Shown: positions 33,779 through 46,792, counted from the stretch's first letter. The stretch is 64,000 bases of DNA from Paenibacillus arenosi (GCF_014841135.1 NZ_JACYTN010000021.1:1-64000), one strand, 5' to 3'. Translations and numbers: made by a program. The notes: generated by a model from the letters alone, not told the origin.

Positions 33779-36700
33779 TTACCGCTTCTTTCGCACGAAC
33801 TTCGCTGTGTTGTTCTTCGACTTGCCGCGCTTATGTGCTGCCTGCTCTGCATCACCAGAACGATTACGTGCAGCTTGAGGCGAATCCTCACCGACGAACA
33901 CGCCACTTTCAGATATACTGCGTCTGCCGCGCTTGCCGCCGCCTAGTTGACCTCGACCTGAACGGTAGTCTCCACCTCGGTCAAAGCCTGAATCTCTACC
34001 GCCCTCTTGCCCAGTTGAAGAGGAACCCCGAGAACGACCATATCCACCTTTGCCAGAACCAAAATCAAAGCGATTGCCGCCAGACTCACGCTCTGCATTT
34101 TTCACAAGGCGATCTACCCAGTTTGCATCATTATTGGCTTCTGTTCGTTCCTTACGGCCATTTTCACGAGCACCCGCTTCATTGCTTCCAAAGGTAATGC
34201 CGCCTTGACCACGTTGACGCTGGGATGGTCTAGCATAAGGGTTAATATTCGACTCGCCTCGATCGCGGCGGTTGCGACCACGCTTGTTGCGCTCACGCCA
34301 TTCTCCCTGGTTATACCACACCTCTTCATCACGTCTCGCTCCGCCTTCTTCATGCTCATGCTGGCTGCCATTCTGATTGCTTGAACCCCACGCATCATCA
34401 AATCCATCTTGATATCCGTGACGACGTCCAGCATCTCGACCGAGTCCGCTTTGTTGTGAGGATGCACCAGAGTACATAAAGCGCACACCCTGATTATCCA
34501 GTTCGGAAGCGCCATGTCCGTCTTCTCGTCCATTGCTTGCATTATAATCGTGCAGACGACCATCTCGACCGTCATTGCGATCACGGTGCCCTTTCCCGCC
34601 GCGTGTATCGTCACCACGACCAAAGCGTTCATTGCGCCCACCTTGTCCCTGTCCTTGACCACCACGGCCTCCGCCGTAAACTCCGCCATCGCGTCCACGA
34701 CGTCCGTCTCTTGCAGCTCCACCGCGCGTATCACCGCCGCGGCCACCTTGTCCGCCACTGCCAGTTCTATCGCCACGAACACCTTGACCACCGCGACCGG
34801 CGTCACGACGATCACCACGGCCTACGTTAGCTCCGCCATCTTGACCTCGGCGTCCATCTCGGCCTGCACTGCGGCTTGCTTCGTTACCACGACTGCTGTG
34901 CCCGCTTCTTGCATCGCCGCCGCGTCCACCTTGTCCGCCGCTGCCAGCTCTATCTCCACGCGCACCTTGACCACTGCGGCCTGCATCGCGTCCACCACGT
35001 CCAGCATCACGACTATCGCTGCGTCCGCGCTTCTTGCGCTCAAAGCCGAATTCACGACCTTGACGACCGCTGCCAAAGCGTTGTGCTTGGCCAACTAGCG
35101 CAAAGTCAATCGTATGGTCCTCCATATTGACGTTTGCAACCACAATACGTATTTGGTCACCGATACGGAACATTCGAGCTGTCCGCTCACCCAACAGCAT
35201 CATATGCTGCTCATGGAAATGGTAGTAGTCATCCGACAAATCGCTCAAGCGGATTAGACCTTCTACCGTATTTTCCAATTCAATAAACATACCGAAGTTC
35301 GTTACGCTGCTAATAATTCCGTCGAACTCTTCCCCGACTTTATCCAGCATGAACTCCGCTTTCTTCAACTGCTCGGTATCACGTTCAGCGTCTACCGCAA
35401 CCCGCTCACGCTCAGACGATTGCTGCGCAACGTCAGGCATGCGCGCATGCAGCAGCTCATGACGCTTCTGTGTCAAAGAGCCTCCATTATCGGCAACTTC
35501 TCGAATAATTCGATGGATTACCAAGTCCGGATAACGACGAATCGGTGATGTGAAGTGGGAATAGAATTCCGCCGCCAAGCCAAAGTGGCCTGTACTTTCC
35601 GCATCATACTTCGCTTGTCTCATCGAACGAAGCATCATCGTGCTAATAACGGTCTGTTCACGTGTCCCTTGGATTTCCTCCAATAAAGACTGAAGCGCAC
35701 GCGGATGAACCGAATTGCCTTTGCCGCGCACCGCATAACCAAAGTTGGCTGCGAATGACATAAACGTCAACAGCTTCTCACTGTCTGGATCTTCGTGAAT
35801 CCGGTACAAGAACGGTACACGCAGCCAATGGAAATGCTCCGCTACCGTCTCATTCGCTGCAAGCATAAACTCTTCGATAATTTGCTCAGCGATCGAACGC
35901 TCCCGCTTCACAATATCGACCGCTTTGCCTTCCTCATCTACAATAACCTTCGACTCTTGGAAGTCGAAGTCGATTGCCCCGCGGCGCATACGCTTACCAC
36001 GCAGCTTCATCGCCAGTTCCTTCATCAACATAAAGTTATCGACAAGGTAGGAATAACGTTCACACAGTTCTGGATCCTGATCTTCAACAATTTTACGGAC
36101 GTTATTATAAGTCATCCGTTCCACCGAGCGAATCACACTCGGGAATACATCATGTCGCACTACTTTCGCTTGTGCATCAAATTCCATCTCACAGGACAGC
36201 GTTAAGCGATCCACATGTGGATGCAAAGAGCAAATCCCGTTCGATAATCGATGCGGAAGCATCGGAATAACACGGTCGACAAGATACACGCTACAGCCAC
36301 GAGCATACGCTTCACGATCTAAGGCAGAGCCTTCTTGCACATAGTAGCCAACATCAGCAATATGCACACCTAACTTATAATTCCCATTCTCTAGCTGTTC
36401 CACATAAACAGCGTCATCCAAGTCCTTTGCATCTTCGCCGTCAATCGTCACAATATTGAATCCGCGCAAATCCCGACGGCCTTGGCTTATAATTTCCTCA
36501 TCCGAAATGGAGTCTGGCACCGCTTCTGCTTCCGCCATTACCTCATCTGGGAATGCTTCAGGCAGCTGATGCTTACGAATAACGGATAGAATGTCTACAC
36601 CTGGATCATTTTTGTGTCCAAGAACCTCTATGACCTCGCCTTGAGCTGCTGTACGCCCCTCTGGATAGCTTACGATACGGACAACTACTTTCTGTCCACT

Positions 36701-37219
36701 TACCGCCCCTGCCATCGCTTCGCGCGCAATAAAGATGTCACGATTAATCCGACGATCATCGGGTACAACGAAGCCAAATGACTCATGATTCTGAAATACA
36801 CCTACAACTTGCTCAACTGCTCGTTTTACAATTCGAACAATTTCCCCTTCCAGACGCGCACCATCATGGCCTTTATTCGTCACACGAACGAGGATCGTAT
36901 CGCCATTCATCGCGGATTGAAGATCATTCGCATGAATATATACGTCTGGATGGCCTGTCTCTTCTGGGATTAAAAATCCGAAGCCTTTTGCATGGGCCTG
37001 CAAGCGGCCGCGCAGCAAATTCATTCGTTCTGGCACCCCATAGCGATCTGTTCGCGTACGAATGATATGTCCAGAATGTTCTAATTCGTTCAACGTCTTC
37101 AGAAAAGCCTTAAATTCCTGTGCATCTTCAATCTCAAAATGCTTCTCCAGCTCCTGATACGTCATTGGTCTGTATGCTGTTTCCTGCATAAACTCTAATA
37201 TTTGCTGTGCCGTTATCAT
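33779..37219 (-). CDS. rnr: Ribonuclease R with very long RG-rich C-terminal tail
   Basis: 1146 residues; typical Firmicutes RNase R is about 700-800. An N-terminal winged-helix region (1-65) is followed by two cold-shock domains (about 70-220). The RNB catalytic domain (about 245-600) has the metal-binding aspartates in TIDGEDAKDLDDA. The S1 domain (about 625-710) begins EFDGIISSVTNFGMF. The remaining 435 residues or so are low complexity: Arg, Gly, Asp, Ser and Gln, with a unit GQG.RGDR.GSGGQGGRGGD repeated twice and a basic KFVRKKR end. RNase R degrades structured RNA 3' to 5' and helps trans-translation, matching nearby smpB and ssrA. Confidence 0.95.
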   Translation of the reverse strand: MITAQQILEFMQETAYRPMTYQELEKHFEIEDAQEFKAFLKTLNELEHSGHIIRTRTDRYGVPERMNLLRGRLQAHAKGFGFLIPEETGHPDVYIHANDLQSAMNGDTILVRVTNKGHDGARLEGEIVRIVKRAVEQVVGVFQNHESFGFVVPDDRRINRDIFIAREAMAGAVSGQKVVVRIVSYPEGRTAAQGEVIEVLGHKNDPGVDILSVIRKHQLPEAFPDEVMAEAEAVPDSISDEEIISQGRRDLRGFNIVTIDGEDAKDLDDAVYVEQLENGNYKLGVHIADVGYYVQEGSALDREAYARGCSVYLVDRVIPMLPHRLSNGICSLHPHVDRLTLSCEMEFDAQAKVVRHDVFPSVIRSVERMTYNNVRKIVEDQDPELCERYSYLVDNFMLMKELAMKLRGKRMRRGAIDFDFQESKVIVDEEGKAVDIVKRERSIAEQIIEEFMLAANETVAEHFHWLRVPFLYRIHEDPDSEKLLTFMSFAANFGYAVRGKGNSVHPRALQSLLEEIQGTREQTVISTMMLRSMRQAKYDAESTGHFGLAAEFYSHFTSPIRRYPDLVIHRIIREVADNGGSLTQKRHELLHARMPDVAQQSSERERVAVDAERDTEQLKKAEFMLDKVGEEFDGIISSVTNFGMFIELENTVEGLIRLSDLSDDYYHFHEQHMMLLGERTARMFRIGDQIRIVVANVNMEDHTIDFALVGQAQRFGSGRQGREFGFERKKRGRSDSRDAGRGGRDAGRSGQGARGDRAGSGGQGGRGGDARSGHSSRGNEASRSAGRDGRRGQDGGANVGRGDRRDAGRGGQGVRGDRTGSGGQGGRGGDTRGGAARDGRRGRDGGVYGGGRGGQGQGQGGRNERFGRGDDTRGGKGHRDRNDGRDGRLHDYNASNGREDGHGASELDNQGVRFMYSGASSQQSGLGRDAGRRHGYQDGFDDAWGSSNQNGSQHEHEEGGARRDEEVWYNQGEWRERNKRGRNRRDRGESNINPYARPSQRQRGQGGITFGSNEAGARENGRKERTEANNDANWVDRLVKNAERESGGNRFDFGSGKGGYGRSRGSSSTGQEGGRDSGFDRGGDYRSGRGQLGGGKRGRRSISESGVFVGEDSPQAARNRSGDAEQAAHKRGKSKNNTAKFVRKKR

Positions 37220-37576
37220 CTGTTGTTCACCTCACACTTGCTCCATCAACTTCCACAAGTATATTCATATATAACCTAGTATACACGAAATCAAAAGCAA
37301 CCATCCCGGCGAATGGTATAAACCTTATAAAAAGACGAATGCACGGGATCGTTTAACTAGCCATATTTTATCTTGATTGATTCATGCAGCATTCAAAATG
37401 TACCCCTAGTGGCACACGCAACTGTGAAGATTGTTCCCATTCACTCACCGCATCATACCTCAAAGAGAATTATATTAATTCTATCTTAAATGCTTAATAA
37501 TTCAATTACTCATTATTTACATGTGGAGCAAATCCATTCGTTTAAGCCTTCATAAGCCTCTCCATACATAGTTACA
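37220..37576. other. Intergenic region between secG and rnr
   Basis: About 350 bp of AT-rich DNA with no ORF of note. It should carry the rnr promoter, but I see no convincing -35/-10 pair or palindrome. Confidence 0.4.
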
Positions 37577-37613
37577 CAAAAAAACCTTAACCCGAACTAA
37601 TCGGATTAAGGCT
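37577..37613 (-). terminator. Terminator of secG
   Basis: Stem CCTTAATCCGA/TCGGGTTAAGG with a short loop, followed by seven T on the minus strand. It uncouples secG from rnr. Confidence 0.85.
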
Positions 37614-37629
37614 TCTTATATATCATGTA

Positions 37630-37866
37630 TTAGTTCTTCATGAAATAAGCAACGACAAGAGACAAAATAAAGAATCCTGCTGCCAATCCCATCGTCAAAC
37701 GCTGTAAGAACAGCTCAGCTCCGCGTGCTTTCGTCTTTCCGAATAGATGTTCCGCACCGCCGGAGATGGCGCCCGATAGACCCGCACTCTTCCCTTGTTG
37801 CAAGAGTACCGTGCAAATCAATCCGATTGAAAAAATAACAAGCAATACAGTCAAAAATCCTTCCAT
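37630..37866 (-). CDS. secG: Preprotein translocase subunit SecG
   Basis: 78 residues with two membrane helices (about 3-24 and 55-75) and the family loop [23 protein letters not shown] between them. It is a small accessory subunit of the SecYEG channel. Position upstream of rnr-smpB-ssrA is conserved in Firmicutes. SD TAGGAGG precedes the ATG. Confidence 0.95.
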   Translation of the reverse strand: MEGFLTVLLVIFSIGLICTVLLQQGKSAGLSGAISGGAEHLFGKTKARGAELFLQRLTMGLAAGFFILSLVVAYFMKN

Positions 37867-37977
37867 GCTTCCACCTCCTAAGGTTGCCTATCACATCGTA
37901 CTTCGAAAGAGATAAGCCTATAAAAACAGTATTATTATTGTACCATATCCTTCAAAAGGTTACAAGCACTCTACTAC

Positions 37978-38811
37978 TTACTGCTCTTCTCCATGTTCAG
38001 TCAAGCGCAGCGCATTGTGACGCAATGGCCCAACATACTGATTAAGTGCGAAGGAATGACGAATAGCTTCTGTAATGAAACGCTTCGCTGTTGCCATGCT
38101 CTCTTGCACCGTGAAGCCTTTAGCTAATTCCGCTGCAATTGCAGCAGAGTATGTGCAGCCTGCACCGTGCGTATACGTCGTCTCAATACGGTCTGCTTCA
38201 AGGATTTCAAATGTACTGCCATCATATACAACGTCTACAGAAGTTGGCAGGCCAATCTTAGAACCGCCCTTCACCACAACGTATTTTGCACCTTGTTCTT
38301 GAATACGCGCAGCCGCTTGCTTCATATCATCTAGTGATTTGATCGGTGCTGTACCTGCTAATTGAGCCGCTTCGAACAAGTTTGGCGTAACAACGGTCGC
38401 CTTAGGGACAAGAATATCACGCAATGCATCGTTTGTCTCTGGGTGCAGAGCCTCATCTTGGCCTTTGCAGATCATAACCGGATCAACCACAACGTTCGGA
38501 ATATTGTGCTTTTCAATGATACGTGCAGCAAGCTCAATAATGTCGATGGAACCAAGCATACCCGTCTTCATACCATCTACCCCAATGGAAAGGATCGTTT
38601 TCAACTGTTCTTCTACAGTCGATAGCGCGATTGGGAACACACCATGCGCCCACTCTTTGTCTGGGTCCATCGTTACAACCGTTGTTAGCGCGGTCATTCC
38701 AAATACACCGCGCTCCTGAAATGTTTTCAAGTCGGCTTGAATACCTGCTCCACCGCTAGTATCAGAACCTGCTAATGTTAGTACTTTACGAATTGGTTTC
38801 ATTGCTGCCAT
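37978..38811 (-). CDS. pdxK: Pyridoxine/hydroxymethylpyrimidine kinase (PdxK/ThiD family)
   Basis: 277 residues, ribokinase-like fold. The N-terminal VLTLAGSDTSGGAGIQADLKTFQERG is the ThiD/PdxK substrate-binding block. GAGCTYSAAIAAELAKG is the anion hole; the Cys after GAG is typical of the Firmicutes PdxK lineage. It phosphorylates pyridoxine-type vitamers, with possible HMP kinase activity, and cannot be placed more finely without a tree. No thiamine genes or TPP riboswitch are nearby, which favours the vitamin B6 role. It is upstream of secG with its own SD (GAAAGGA). Confidence 0.88.
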   Translation of the reverse strand: MAAMKPIRKVLTLAGSDTSGGAGIQADLKTFQERGVFGMTALTTVVTMDPDKEWAHGVFPIALSTVEEQLKTILSIGVDGMKTGMLGSIDIIELAARIIEKHNIPNVVVDPVMICKGQDEALHPETNDALRDILVPKATVVTPNLFEAAQLAGTAPIKSLDDMKQAAARIQEQGAKYVVVKGGSKIGLPTSVDVVYDGSTFEILEADRIETTYTHGAGCTYSAAIAAELAKGFTVQESMATAKRFITEAIRHSFALNQYVGPLRHNALRLTEHGEEQ

Positions 38812-38970
38812 GTTTCGTTCGTCCTTTCAATCATGTAGTCATATTGCGAGCTGTATTAGGCACACCATGGCTAGGTGTGTATTTGTCATACACGTATCAT
38901 TACAAAATGAAAGCCGTTTGTCCATACATTCCACATGCTCGATCGTAATATGTATTCTTAGGGTTCCAGC

Positions 38971-40314
38971 TTACTCTTTTATAATAATGGTTCCTGCATC
39001 TGTTTTAGCGTTCACACGGAATGTTCCATCATCGTATGAGGCAGGCACTTCCACTTCACCCAAGCCCGATTTGGCCTGATACTTCCCTTTAGCTCCTTGT
39101 GGAACCTCAATTTCGATCGCACCCATATTCGTTTTTACATCCACATTATGCGGCTTCTTCATTTCAAGACTTACACTACCTAGATCCAACTTAATATTGA
39201 CAGGCTTTGTCGTTTCTAAGATCTTTATCTCACCATTATCAGACTCTATCTTTATAGGAGAATCAATTCTTTCAAATTCAGTAGAACCATTTTCTAATTC
39301 TACGTTCATGGAGCCACTGGAGATATCACTAGCACGCAATATACCGTTGTCCATTTGGATTTCCACTCTCTCGAACTTACCGCCATGAAGATTGATCTCA
39401 CCTAACTCCTGTTCGAGTTGTAGTTTGCGGAGTTCATAATTGTCTTGTAGCGTAATTACAAAGGAATACTGATAATTCGCATACATATCTGATTCATCCA
39501 ACTCAAAAGTAATTTGATCATTTTTAAGTTGCGTTGCTTCCATTCGCTCTCCAACACTAGGGGCTGTAACAGCTTTCCAAGCAATCTCATTGTGATCACC
39601 TTGCTTGAATTCAATATCAACTTCGCCGAGATCCGTTTCAATAATAAGATCCTTCCATTTTGACGAATCGCCCAATTTGATTACGCCCTCATAATGACTC
39701 CCTTCGAACTCACTATATTCGTCATCCCATGCGAAAGAAGTAGAAGCCTCCACAATATCTTTTATATCTTCTTTACTTACTAAATCTCCCAAGTCTTCTA
39801 AATGCTCTAATTGCTTATCAACATCCTCTAGTATCGATTCAACGCTTGCTGACGCAGCTACTTTTTCATCAGGCCCATCTATAAAGTATGCAACACCAGT
39901 GGAAACGAGCAGGCCTCCACCCACCACAATAAGAGTAAACGCTGATAAGAGAGTAAATAACGATTTCTTTGCTTTGAATAGGCCTGAGCTTTGAGGTGGA
40001 TACTCTGCTTCAGAATAACCAGAATAGTTAGTGTAATTTGGATGTAAATAAGAATAATTCAACGATTCATCCGTTCGGTTGCTGTTATCTTGGTAGGCAG
40101 ATAAGTCCGGCGCCTTGTAGGAAGGACCCACTGTTTCCTTTGCTATTTCGATCGGATCGCCAAGTTCCTCAGCTATTTGCTCCTCCGTCTTGCCCTGCTG
40201 CTCACCGTAAATAAAATGAGCCTCTACTTCAGATAGGAGATCAGACTGCACCTCTGGTGATAACTGTTGAGAATAGAATCGTAACAATGCCAAATACTCT
40301 TGCTTGTTCATCAT
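38971..40314 (-). CDS. DUF1700/DUF4097 membrane protein
   Basis: 447 residues. The N-terminal 65 residues are a DUF1700/HAAS helical domain (MNKQEYLALLRFYSQQLSPEVQSDLLSEVEAHF...EELGDP). A cytoplasmic linker follows, then one membrane helix (about 118-145), and an external domain from about 190 made of short repeated beta strands of DUF4097 type (a right-handed beta-helix, with EIKILETTKPVNIKLDLGSVSLEM). The start overlaps the stop of the PadR regulator gene (ATGATGA). PadR-DUF1700-DUF4097 pairs are usually envelope-stress or immunity modules; the exact role is unknown. Confidence 0.82.
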   Translation of the reverse strand: MMNKQEYLALLRFYSQQLSPEVQSDLLSEVEAHFIYGEQQGKTEEQIAEELGDPIEIAKETVGPSYKAPDLSAYQDNSNRTDESLNYSYLHPNYTNYSGYSEAEYPPQSSGLFKAKKSLFTLLSAFTLIVVGGGLLVSTGVAYFIDGPDEKVAASASVESILEDVDKQLEHLEDLGDLVSKEDIKDIVEASTSFAWDDEYSEFEGSHYEGVIKLGDSSKWKDLIIETDLGEVDIEFKQGDHNEIAWKAVTAPSVGERMEATQLKNDQITFELDESDMYANYQYSFVITLQDNYELRKLQLEQELGEINLHGGKFERVEIQMDNGILRASDISSGSMNVELENGSTEFERIDSPIKIESDNGEIKILETTKPVNIKLDLGSVSLEMKKPHNVDVKTNMGAIEIEVPQGAKGKYQAKSGLGEVEVPASYDDGTFRVNAKTDAGTIIIKE

Positions 40315-40643
40315 TCAACCTCCGTCTCGTATGATTCGATCAACCCATTAATATTGGACACAAATCGTCCCCATTCACGAACTAACTGTTCCATATAGAT
40401 CTTTCCTTCTGGTGTTAAACGATAATATTTGCGTGGCGGACCTTCCGTCGATTCTTGTAAGTAAGTAGAACAATGACCATCTGTAACAAGTCTTCGTAAT
40501 ACCGGATAAATAGCCCCTTCCGCCACATCTACATGCTCAGATATCGTTTGTGCCAGCTCAAACCCATATCGATCCCGTTTATGTATAAGCATCATTGCAC
40601 ACAAACCGAGTACTCCTTTTTTAAATTGAACAATTTCTTTCAT
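40311..40643 (-). CDS. PadR-family transcriptional regulator
   Basis: 110 residues from ATG 40643. The longest ORF adds 12 residues, but a GGAG Shine-Dalgarno lies inside that extension. The winged helix has family blocks FKKGVLGLCAMMLIHKRDRYGFELAQTI, EGAIYPVLRRLVTDG and GPPRKYYRLTPEGK. PadR proteins repress the adjacent membrane-protein gene and themselves. Start and stop overlap by 4 nt with the DUF1700/DUF4097 gene. Confidence 0.88.
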   Translation of the reverse strand: MKEIVQFKKGVLGLCAMMLIHKRDRYGFELAQTISEHVDVAEGAIYPVLRRLVTDGHCSTYLQESTEGPPRKYYRLTPEGKIYMEQLVREWGRFVSNINGLIESYETEVE

Positions 40644-40944
40644 TCGCTTCTCCAACCTCATTCCAGATGCCATCATCATTCAGTAGTAATTATAGAACAA
40701 TAGTGGTTGTCATTATTTTACACCAGTATTTCTACAATGACAACCCAATCTCCACAATTCCCAACATAGGCATTCACCCTGCCCGAGCCATCCCTCCATA
40801 AGACCTTCTCTTCACTGCCTAACACCAAAACTAGCACTTCCACATACGATATTACGTACGGTCTAAACTTAAAAGCATAGCCGTACTTGCTCACACGTTC
40901 CTCAAAACTATCAAGCCAGTCATTATTAGAGGGGAGGCAGTGAC

Positions 40945-41640
40945 ATGAAATATTTCTGGGAAGGATATATACATCCCATTCTTCGTCTTCTCCGTCCACG
41001 CCATATCGTGGAGATCGGCAGTGCTCAAGGATGGAATACCCACAATTTGCTTCGCTATATGTCATTTAGCCGCCGTCGCCTCACCATTATCGATCCATCC
41101 CCCATGTTCGATGTCCAAGCTGTACAAGAACAATACGGAGAACGTTTTCAGCCCATGTTAGATATAAGCTTGCATGCACTTCCAAAGATCGAGCATTGTG
41201 ATGTCGTGCTTATTGATGGCGATCATAACTGGTATACGGTATATAATGAGCTTCAATTGCTAACAAAAATAGATCCGTTCCCGGTTGTACTCTTTCATGA
41301 TGTGGAGTGGCCTTATGCGCGTAGAGATATGTATTACTTTCCTGAGACGATTCCTGAACCATTCCGGCATAAATATGCCCATCTTGGTGTGAGGCGTGAA
41401 CAATCCCAACTTACGCACGATGGAATGAACGCATCTTTCTGCAATGCTATAAGTGAAGGTGGACCTCGTAACGGTGTGCTGACAGCCGTAGAAGATTTCC
41501 TACACCAAACTGAGCTTCCTTTGTCTTATTATCATGTCGCGAAGCAGTATGGCTTAGGTATTCTCGTCGCAGGAGCTACTAATCGGCAGCGTCGCCTTAT
41601 AGAATATTTGAACAGACAACCATCAATAGAAACTAGATAA
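40945..41640 (+). CDS. Class I SAM-dependent methyltransferase
   Basis: 231 residues. Motif I reads HIVEIGSAQGWNT, the acidic post-I residue lies in LTIIDPSPMF, and DVVLIDGDHNWYTVYNEL is the motif II/III region found in Methyltransf_24-type enzymes acting on sugars or surface glycans. VVLFHDVEWPYARRDMYYFPE follows. The substrate is unknown. SD GAGGGGAGG lies 7 nt before the ATG. It is the only plus-strand gene between 29780 and 49946, convergent with eno and separated from it by a shared terminator. Confidence 0.83.
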   Translation: MKYFWEGYIHPILRLLRPRHIVEIGSAQGWNTHNLLRYMSFSRRRLTIIDPSPMFDVQAVQEQYGERFQPMLDISLHALPKIEHCDVVLIDGDHNWYTVYNELQLLTKIDPFPVVLFHDVEWPYARRDMYYFPETIPEPFRHKYAHLGVRREQSQLTHDGMNASFCNAISEGGPRNGVLTAVEDFLHQTELPLSYYHVAKQYGLGILVAGATNRQRRLIEYLNRQPSIETR

Positions 41641-41722
41641 ATGCAGAAAGTAAAGTCGGCTGTGTGCTTATTGTCTTCAAGTTGAGTGATTTCGTCTATA
41701 AACAGTCTTGATAACTTATACA

Positions 41723-41778
41723 AATAAGAGGCTATCCCTATAAGCAGATTACTCTGCTTATGGGACAGCCTCTTATTA
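41723..41778. terminator. Bidirectional terminator between the methyltransferase gene and eno
   Basis: AATAAGAGGCT...AGCCTCTTATT, with inner pairing of TATAAGCAGA and TCTGCTTATG, ends in T-rich sequence on both strands. Confidence 0.8.
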
Positions 41779-41809
41779 TTTATAGATGAGCCGCTAACGC
41801 GGCGGCACC

Positions 41810-43114
<1,305 letters not shown>

Positions 43115-43201
43115 TTAACAATAAAATTAGTATTTATATATTGTAACATAATCTATATAAGCAAAGCATATACCTATAGGATCAGGGCCCTTTTGCTTAG
43201 C

Positions 43202-44740
43202 TTACTTCTTCAACAACGTGTTGCCTGTCATTTCAACTGGCTTCGGCAAGTTCAATAGTTCAAGCATCGTTGGTGCGATATCAGCCAAGATGCCGTCTGC
43301 ACGCAATTCAACATCGTTAGATGTAAGAATGAACGGAACCGGGTTCGTCGTATGCGCCGTATGAGGACGGCCATTCTCGTCGAATACCATATCTGCATTG
43401 CCGTGGTCAGCTGTAATGATTGCTACGCCGCCTTTAGCTAGTACTGCTTCAACAACTTTACCCATGCACTCATCTGTTACTTCAACTGCCTTGATCGTTG
43501 GTTCAAGCATTCCGGAGTGCCCAACCATATCAGGGTTAGCGAAGTTCAAAATAATTGCATCGAACTGATCAGAGTTGATCTCGTTTACAGCAGCTTCCGC
43601 TACTTCGTAAGCGCTCATCTCTGGTTGCAAGTCATAAGTCGCAACTTTTGGAGAGTTAATCAACACGCGCTTCTCGCCTGGCAATTCGACGTCTCGACCA
43701 CCACTGAAGAAGAAGGTTACGTGCGGGTATTTCTCCGTTTCCGCAATGCGGAGCTGCTTCTTGCCATGCTGTACAAGCACTTCACCGAATGTGTTATCCA
43801 ATTCTTTCGGCTTGTAAGCTACGAATCCACCGACAGTCTCTGAGAAGAGCGTCAAGCAGACGAAGTACAATGCTGTTGGATGGTTGTCTCCACGGTCAAA
43901 GCCTTGGAAATCACTGTTCGTGAACACTTGCGACAACTGAATCGCACGGTCAGGGCGGAAGTTCAAGAATACAACAGCATCCTCGCTCTTCACTAGACCA
44001 ACCGGCTGTTCCTGCTCATCTACGATAACTGTTGGCATTACGAACTCATCGAAGATCGATTGCTCGTAAGACTTCTTCACCGCTTCGATTGGATCATGGT
44101 ATTTAGGTCCATCAGCGTATACCATTGCACGGTAGGACTTCTCCAAACGCTCCCAGCGCTTGTCGCGATCCATCGCATAGTAGCGACCTTGTACCGTAGC
44201 AATCTTGCCTACGCCAATTTCTTCAATCTTCGCTTTCAACTGCTCAAGGTAGCCAATAGCGCTATCTGGCGCTACGTCACGACCATCAAGGAATGCATGA
44301 ATGTAAACCTCTTCAAGACCTTCCTTTTTGCACAGATCAAGCATAGCAAATGTATGATTAATATGACTGTGTACGCCGCCATCAGACAACAAGCCGTAAA
44401 TATGAAGCGCCTTGTTGTTTGTTTTCGCATGGTTCACTGCTCCGATAAGTGTTTGGTTATCGTAGAATTCACCTTCACGAATCGACTTTGTAATACGAGT
44501 CAAATCTTGATATACGATGCGGCCTGCACCGATATTCAAGTGACCTACTTCTGAGTTACCCATTTGCCCTTCCGGCAAACCTACCGCTTCGCCGCAAGCG
44601 ACTAGCGTAGTGTTCGGGTATTGGCTCATGTAGCGGTCGTAGTTAGGCTTCTTCGCTTGTGCTACAGCGTTACCTTCTGCAGTACCACGAAGACCGAAGC
44701 CGTCCATAATAATAAGAGCTACTGGTCTAGGTGCGGACAT
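43202..44740 (-). CDS. gpmI: 2,3-bisphosphoglycerate-independent phosphoglycerate mutase
   Basis: 512 residues. The alkaline-phosphatase fold has first metal site [10 protein letters not shown], the catalytic phospho-serine in [18 protein letters not shown], and [16 protein letters not shown] as the second metal site. It converts 3-phosphoglycerate to 2-phosphoglycerate using Mn2+. One base separates it from the tpiA stop codon, so translation is coupled. Confidence 0.98.
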   Translation of the reverse strand: MSAPRPVALIIMDGFGLRGTAEGNAVAQAKKPNYDRYMSQYPNTTLVACGEAVGLPEGQMGNSEVGHLNIGAGRIVYQDLTRITKSIREGEFYDNQTLIGAVNHAKTNNKALHIYGLLSDGGVHSHINHTFAMLDLCKKEGLEEVYIHAFLDGRDVAPDSAIGYLEQLKAKIEEIGVGKIATVQGRYYAMDRDKRWERLEKSYRAMVYADGPKYHDPIEAVKKSYEQSIFDEFVMPTVIVDEQEQPVGLVKSEDAVVFLNFRPDRAIQLSQVFTNSDFQGFDRGDNHPTALYFVCLTLFSETVGGFVAYKPKELDNTFGEVLVQHGKKQLRIAETEKYPHVTFFFSGGRDVELPGEKRVLINSPKVATYDLQPEMSAYEVAEAAVNEINSDQFDAIILNFANPDMVGHSGMLEPTIKAVEVTDECMGKVVEAVLAKGGVAIITADHGNADMVFDENGRPHTAHTTNPVPFILTSNDVELRADGILADIAPTMLELLNLPKPVEMTGNTLLKK

Positions 44741-44741
44741 C

Positions 44742-45527
<786 letters not shown>

Positions 45528-45610
45528 CTAATTACATGGATAAGCTATACCGCCTACAGAAAGTAAAGTCTAGCTAGCAAGGCTTAAAAGCTTACTCGCC
45601 CTAAGCGATC

Positions 45611-46792
45611 TTATTTATCGTTCAATGCCACTACGCCTGGCAATACTTTGCCTTCCATGAACTCAAGGGAAGCACCGCCGCCTGTGGAGATGTGGTCCAT
45701 TTTGTCTTTCAAGTTGAACTTCTCAACTGCAGCTGCGGAATCGCCGCCACCGATAATTGTGTATGCACCAGTTTCTGCACAAGCATCAGCTACTGCACGA
45801 GTACCGTGGGAGAATGGTTCGATTTCGAATACACCCATTGGTCCGTTCCATACAACAAGCTTAGAGTTCTTGATAACGTCAGCATAGATTTCACGAGTTT
45901 TAGGTCCGATGTCGATACCTTCCCAATCTGCTGGCATACCCGTTACATCAACAATTTGTGTGTTAGCGTCTGCACTGAAGTCATCCGTAACCACAACATC
46001 AACTGGCAAGTACAAGTTCTTTCCGAGTTGTTTAGCTTTCTCGATGAAGCCAAGAGACTCTTGCAATTTGCTCTCATCCAACAAAGACTTACCGATCTCA
46101 TGACCTTGTGCTTTGAAGAAAGTATAAGTCAAACCGCCACCGATAATTACGTTGTCAGCAATCTCAAGCATCTTGTTGATAACATCGATTTTGTCCTTAA
46201 CTTTGGAACCACCAACGATAGCTGTGAATGGACGCTCTGGGTTGGAAAGAGCTTTACTAAGAACGCTCAATTCTTTCTCCATAAGAAGACCAGCTACTGC
46301 AGGAAGAAGCTTCGCGATACCTTCTGTAGAAGCGTGTGCACGGTGTGCTGCACCGAATGCATCGTTTACGAATACGTCAGCCAAAGCTGCGAATTCTTGT
46401 GCCAATGCAGGGTCGTTCTTCTCCTCTCCAGCGTGGAAACGGACGTTTTCCAATACAACAACGTCGCCGTTTTCCATTTTAGCAATTTCAGCCTGAACGT
46501 TAGCGCCGATAGACTCATCAAGCTTTTTAACTGGCTTGCCAAGCAATTCGCCCAAACGAGTTGCTGCTGGAGTCAAACGCATGGAGTCAACAACTTCACC
46601 TTTTGGACGACCCATGTGGCTAGCAAGAATAACTTTCGCGCCTTTTTCGATCAAGAACTTGATCGTTGGAAGCGTTTCTTGGACACGAGTATCATCTGTG
46701 ATTACGCCGTTATCCAAAGGTACGTTAAAGTCTACACGCACAAATACGCGTTTGCCGTTCACTTCGATATCTTTTACGCTCTTTTTATTCAT
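45611..46792 (-). CDS. pgk: Phosphoglycerate kinase
   Basis: 393 residues. Family signature [15 protein letters not shown] near the N-terminus, HMGRPKGEV for substrate, and the nucleotide site GGSKVKDKI and [12 protein letters not shown]. It makes ATP from 1,3-bisphosphoglycerate. SD AGGAGG lies before the ATG. Separated from gap by a 468-bp spacer holding a stable hairpin and pyrimidine-rich repeats. Confidence 0.98.
   Translation of the reverse strand: MNKKSVKDIEVNGKRVFVRVDFNVPLDNGVITDDTRVQETLPTIKFLIEKGAKVILASHMGRPKGEVVDSMRLTPAATRLGELLGKPVKKLDESIGANVQAEIAKMENGDVVVLENVRFHAGEEKNDPALAQEFAALADVFVNDAFGAAHRAHASTEGIAKLLPAVAGLLMEKELSVLSKALSNPERPFTAIVGGSKVKDKIDVINKMLEIADNVIIGGGLTYTFFKAQGHEIGKSLLDESKLQESLGFIEKAKQLGKNLYLPVDVVVTDDFSADANTQIVDVTGMPADWEGIDIGPKTREIYADVIKNSKLVVWNGPMGVFEIEPFSHGTRAVADACAETGAYTIIGGGDSAAAVEKFNLKDKMDHISTGGGASLEFMEGKVLPGVVALNDK

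Noticed and set aside
34514-35098. Thr/Ala-rich plus-strand ORF opposite rnr
   Set aside because: Shadow of the RG-rich repeat coding region; the composition is explained by the other strand.
40718-41065. Minus-strand ORF of 115 residues overlapping the methyltransferase start
   Set aside because: Overlaps a gene with strong motifs by 121 bp, has no ribosome site, and shows no recognisable domain.
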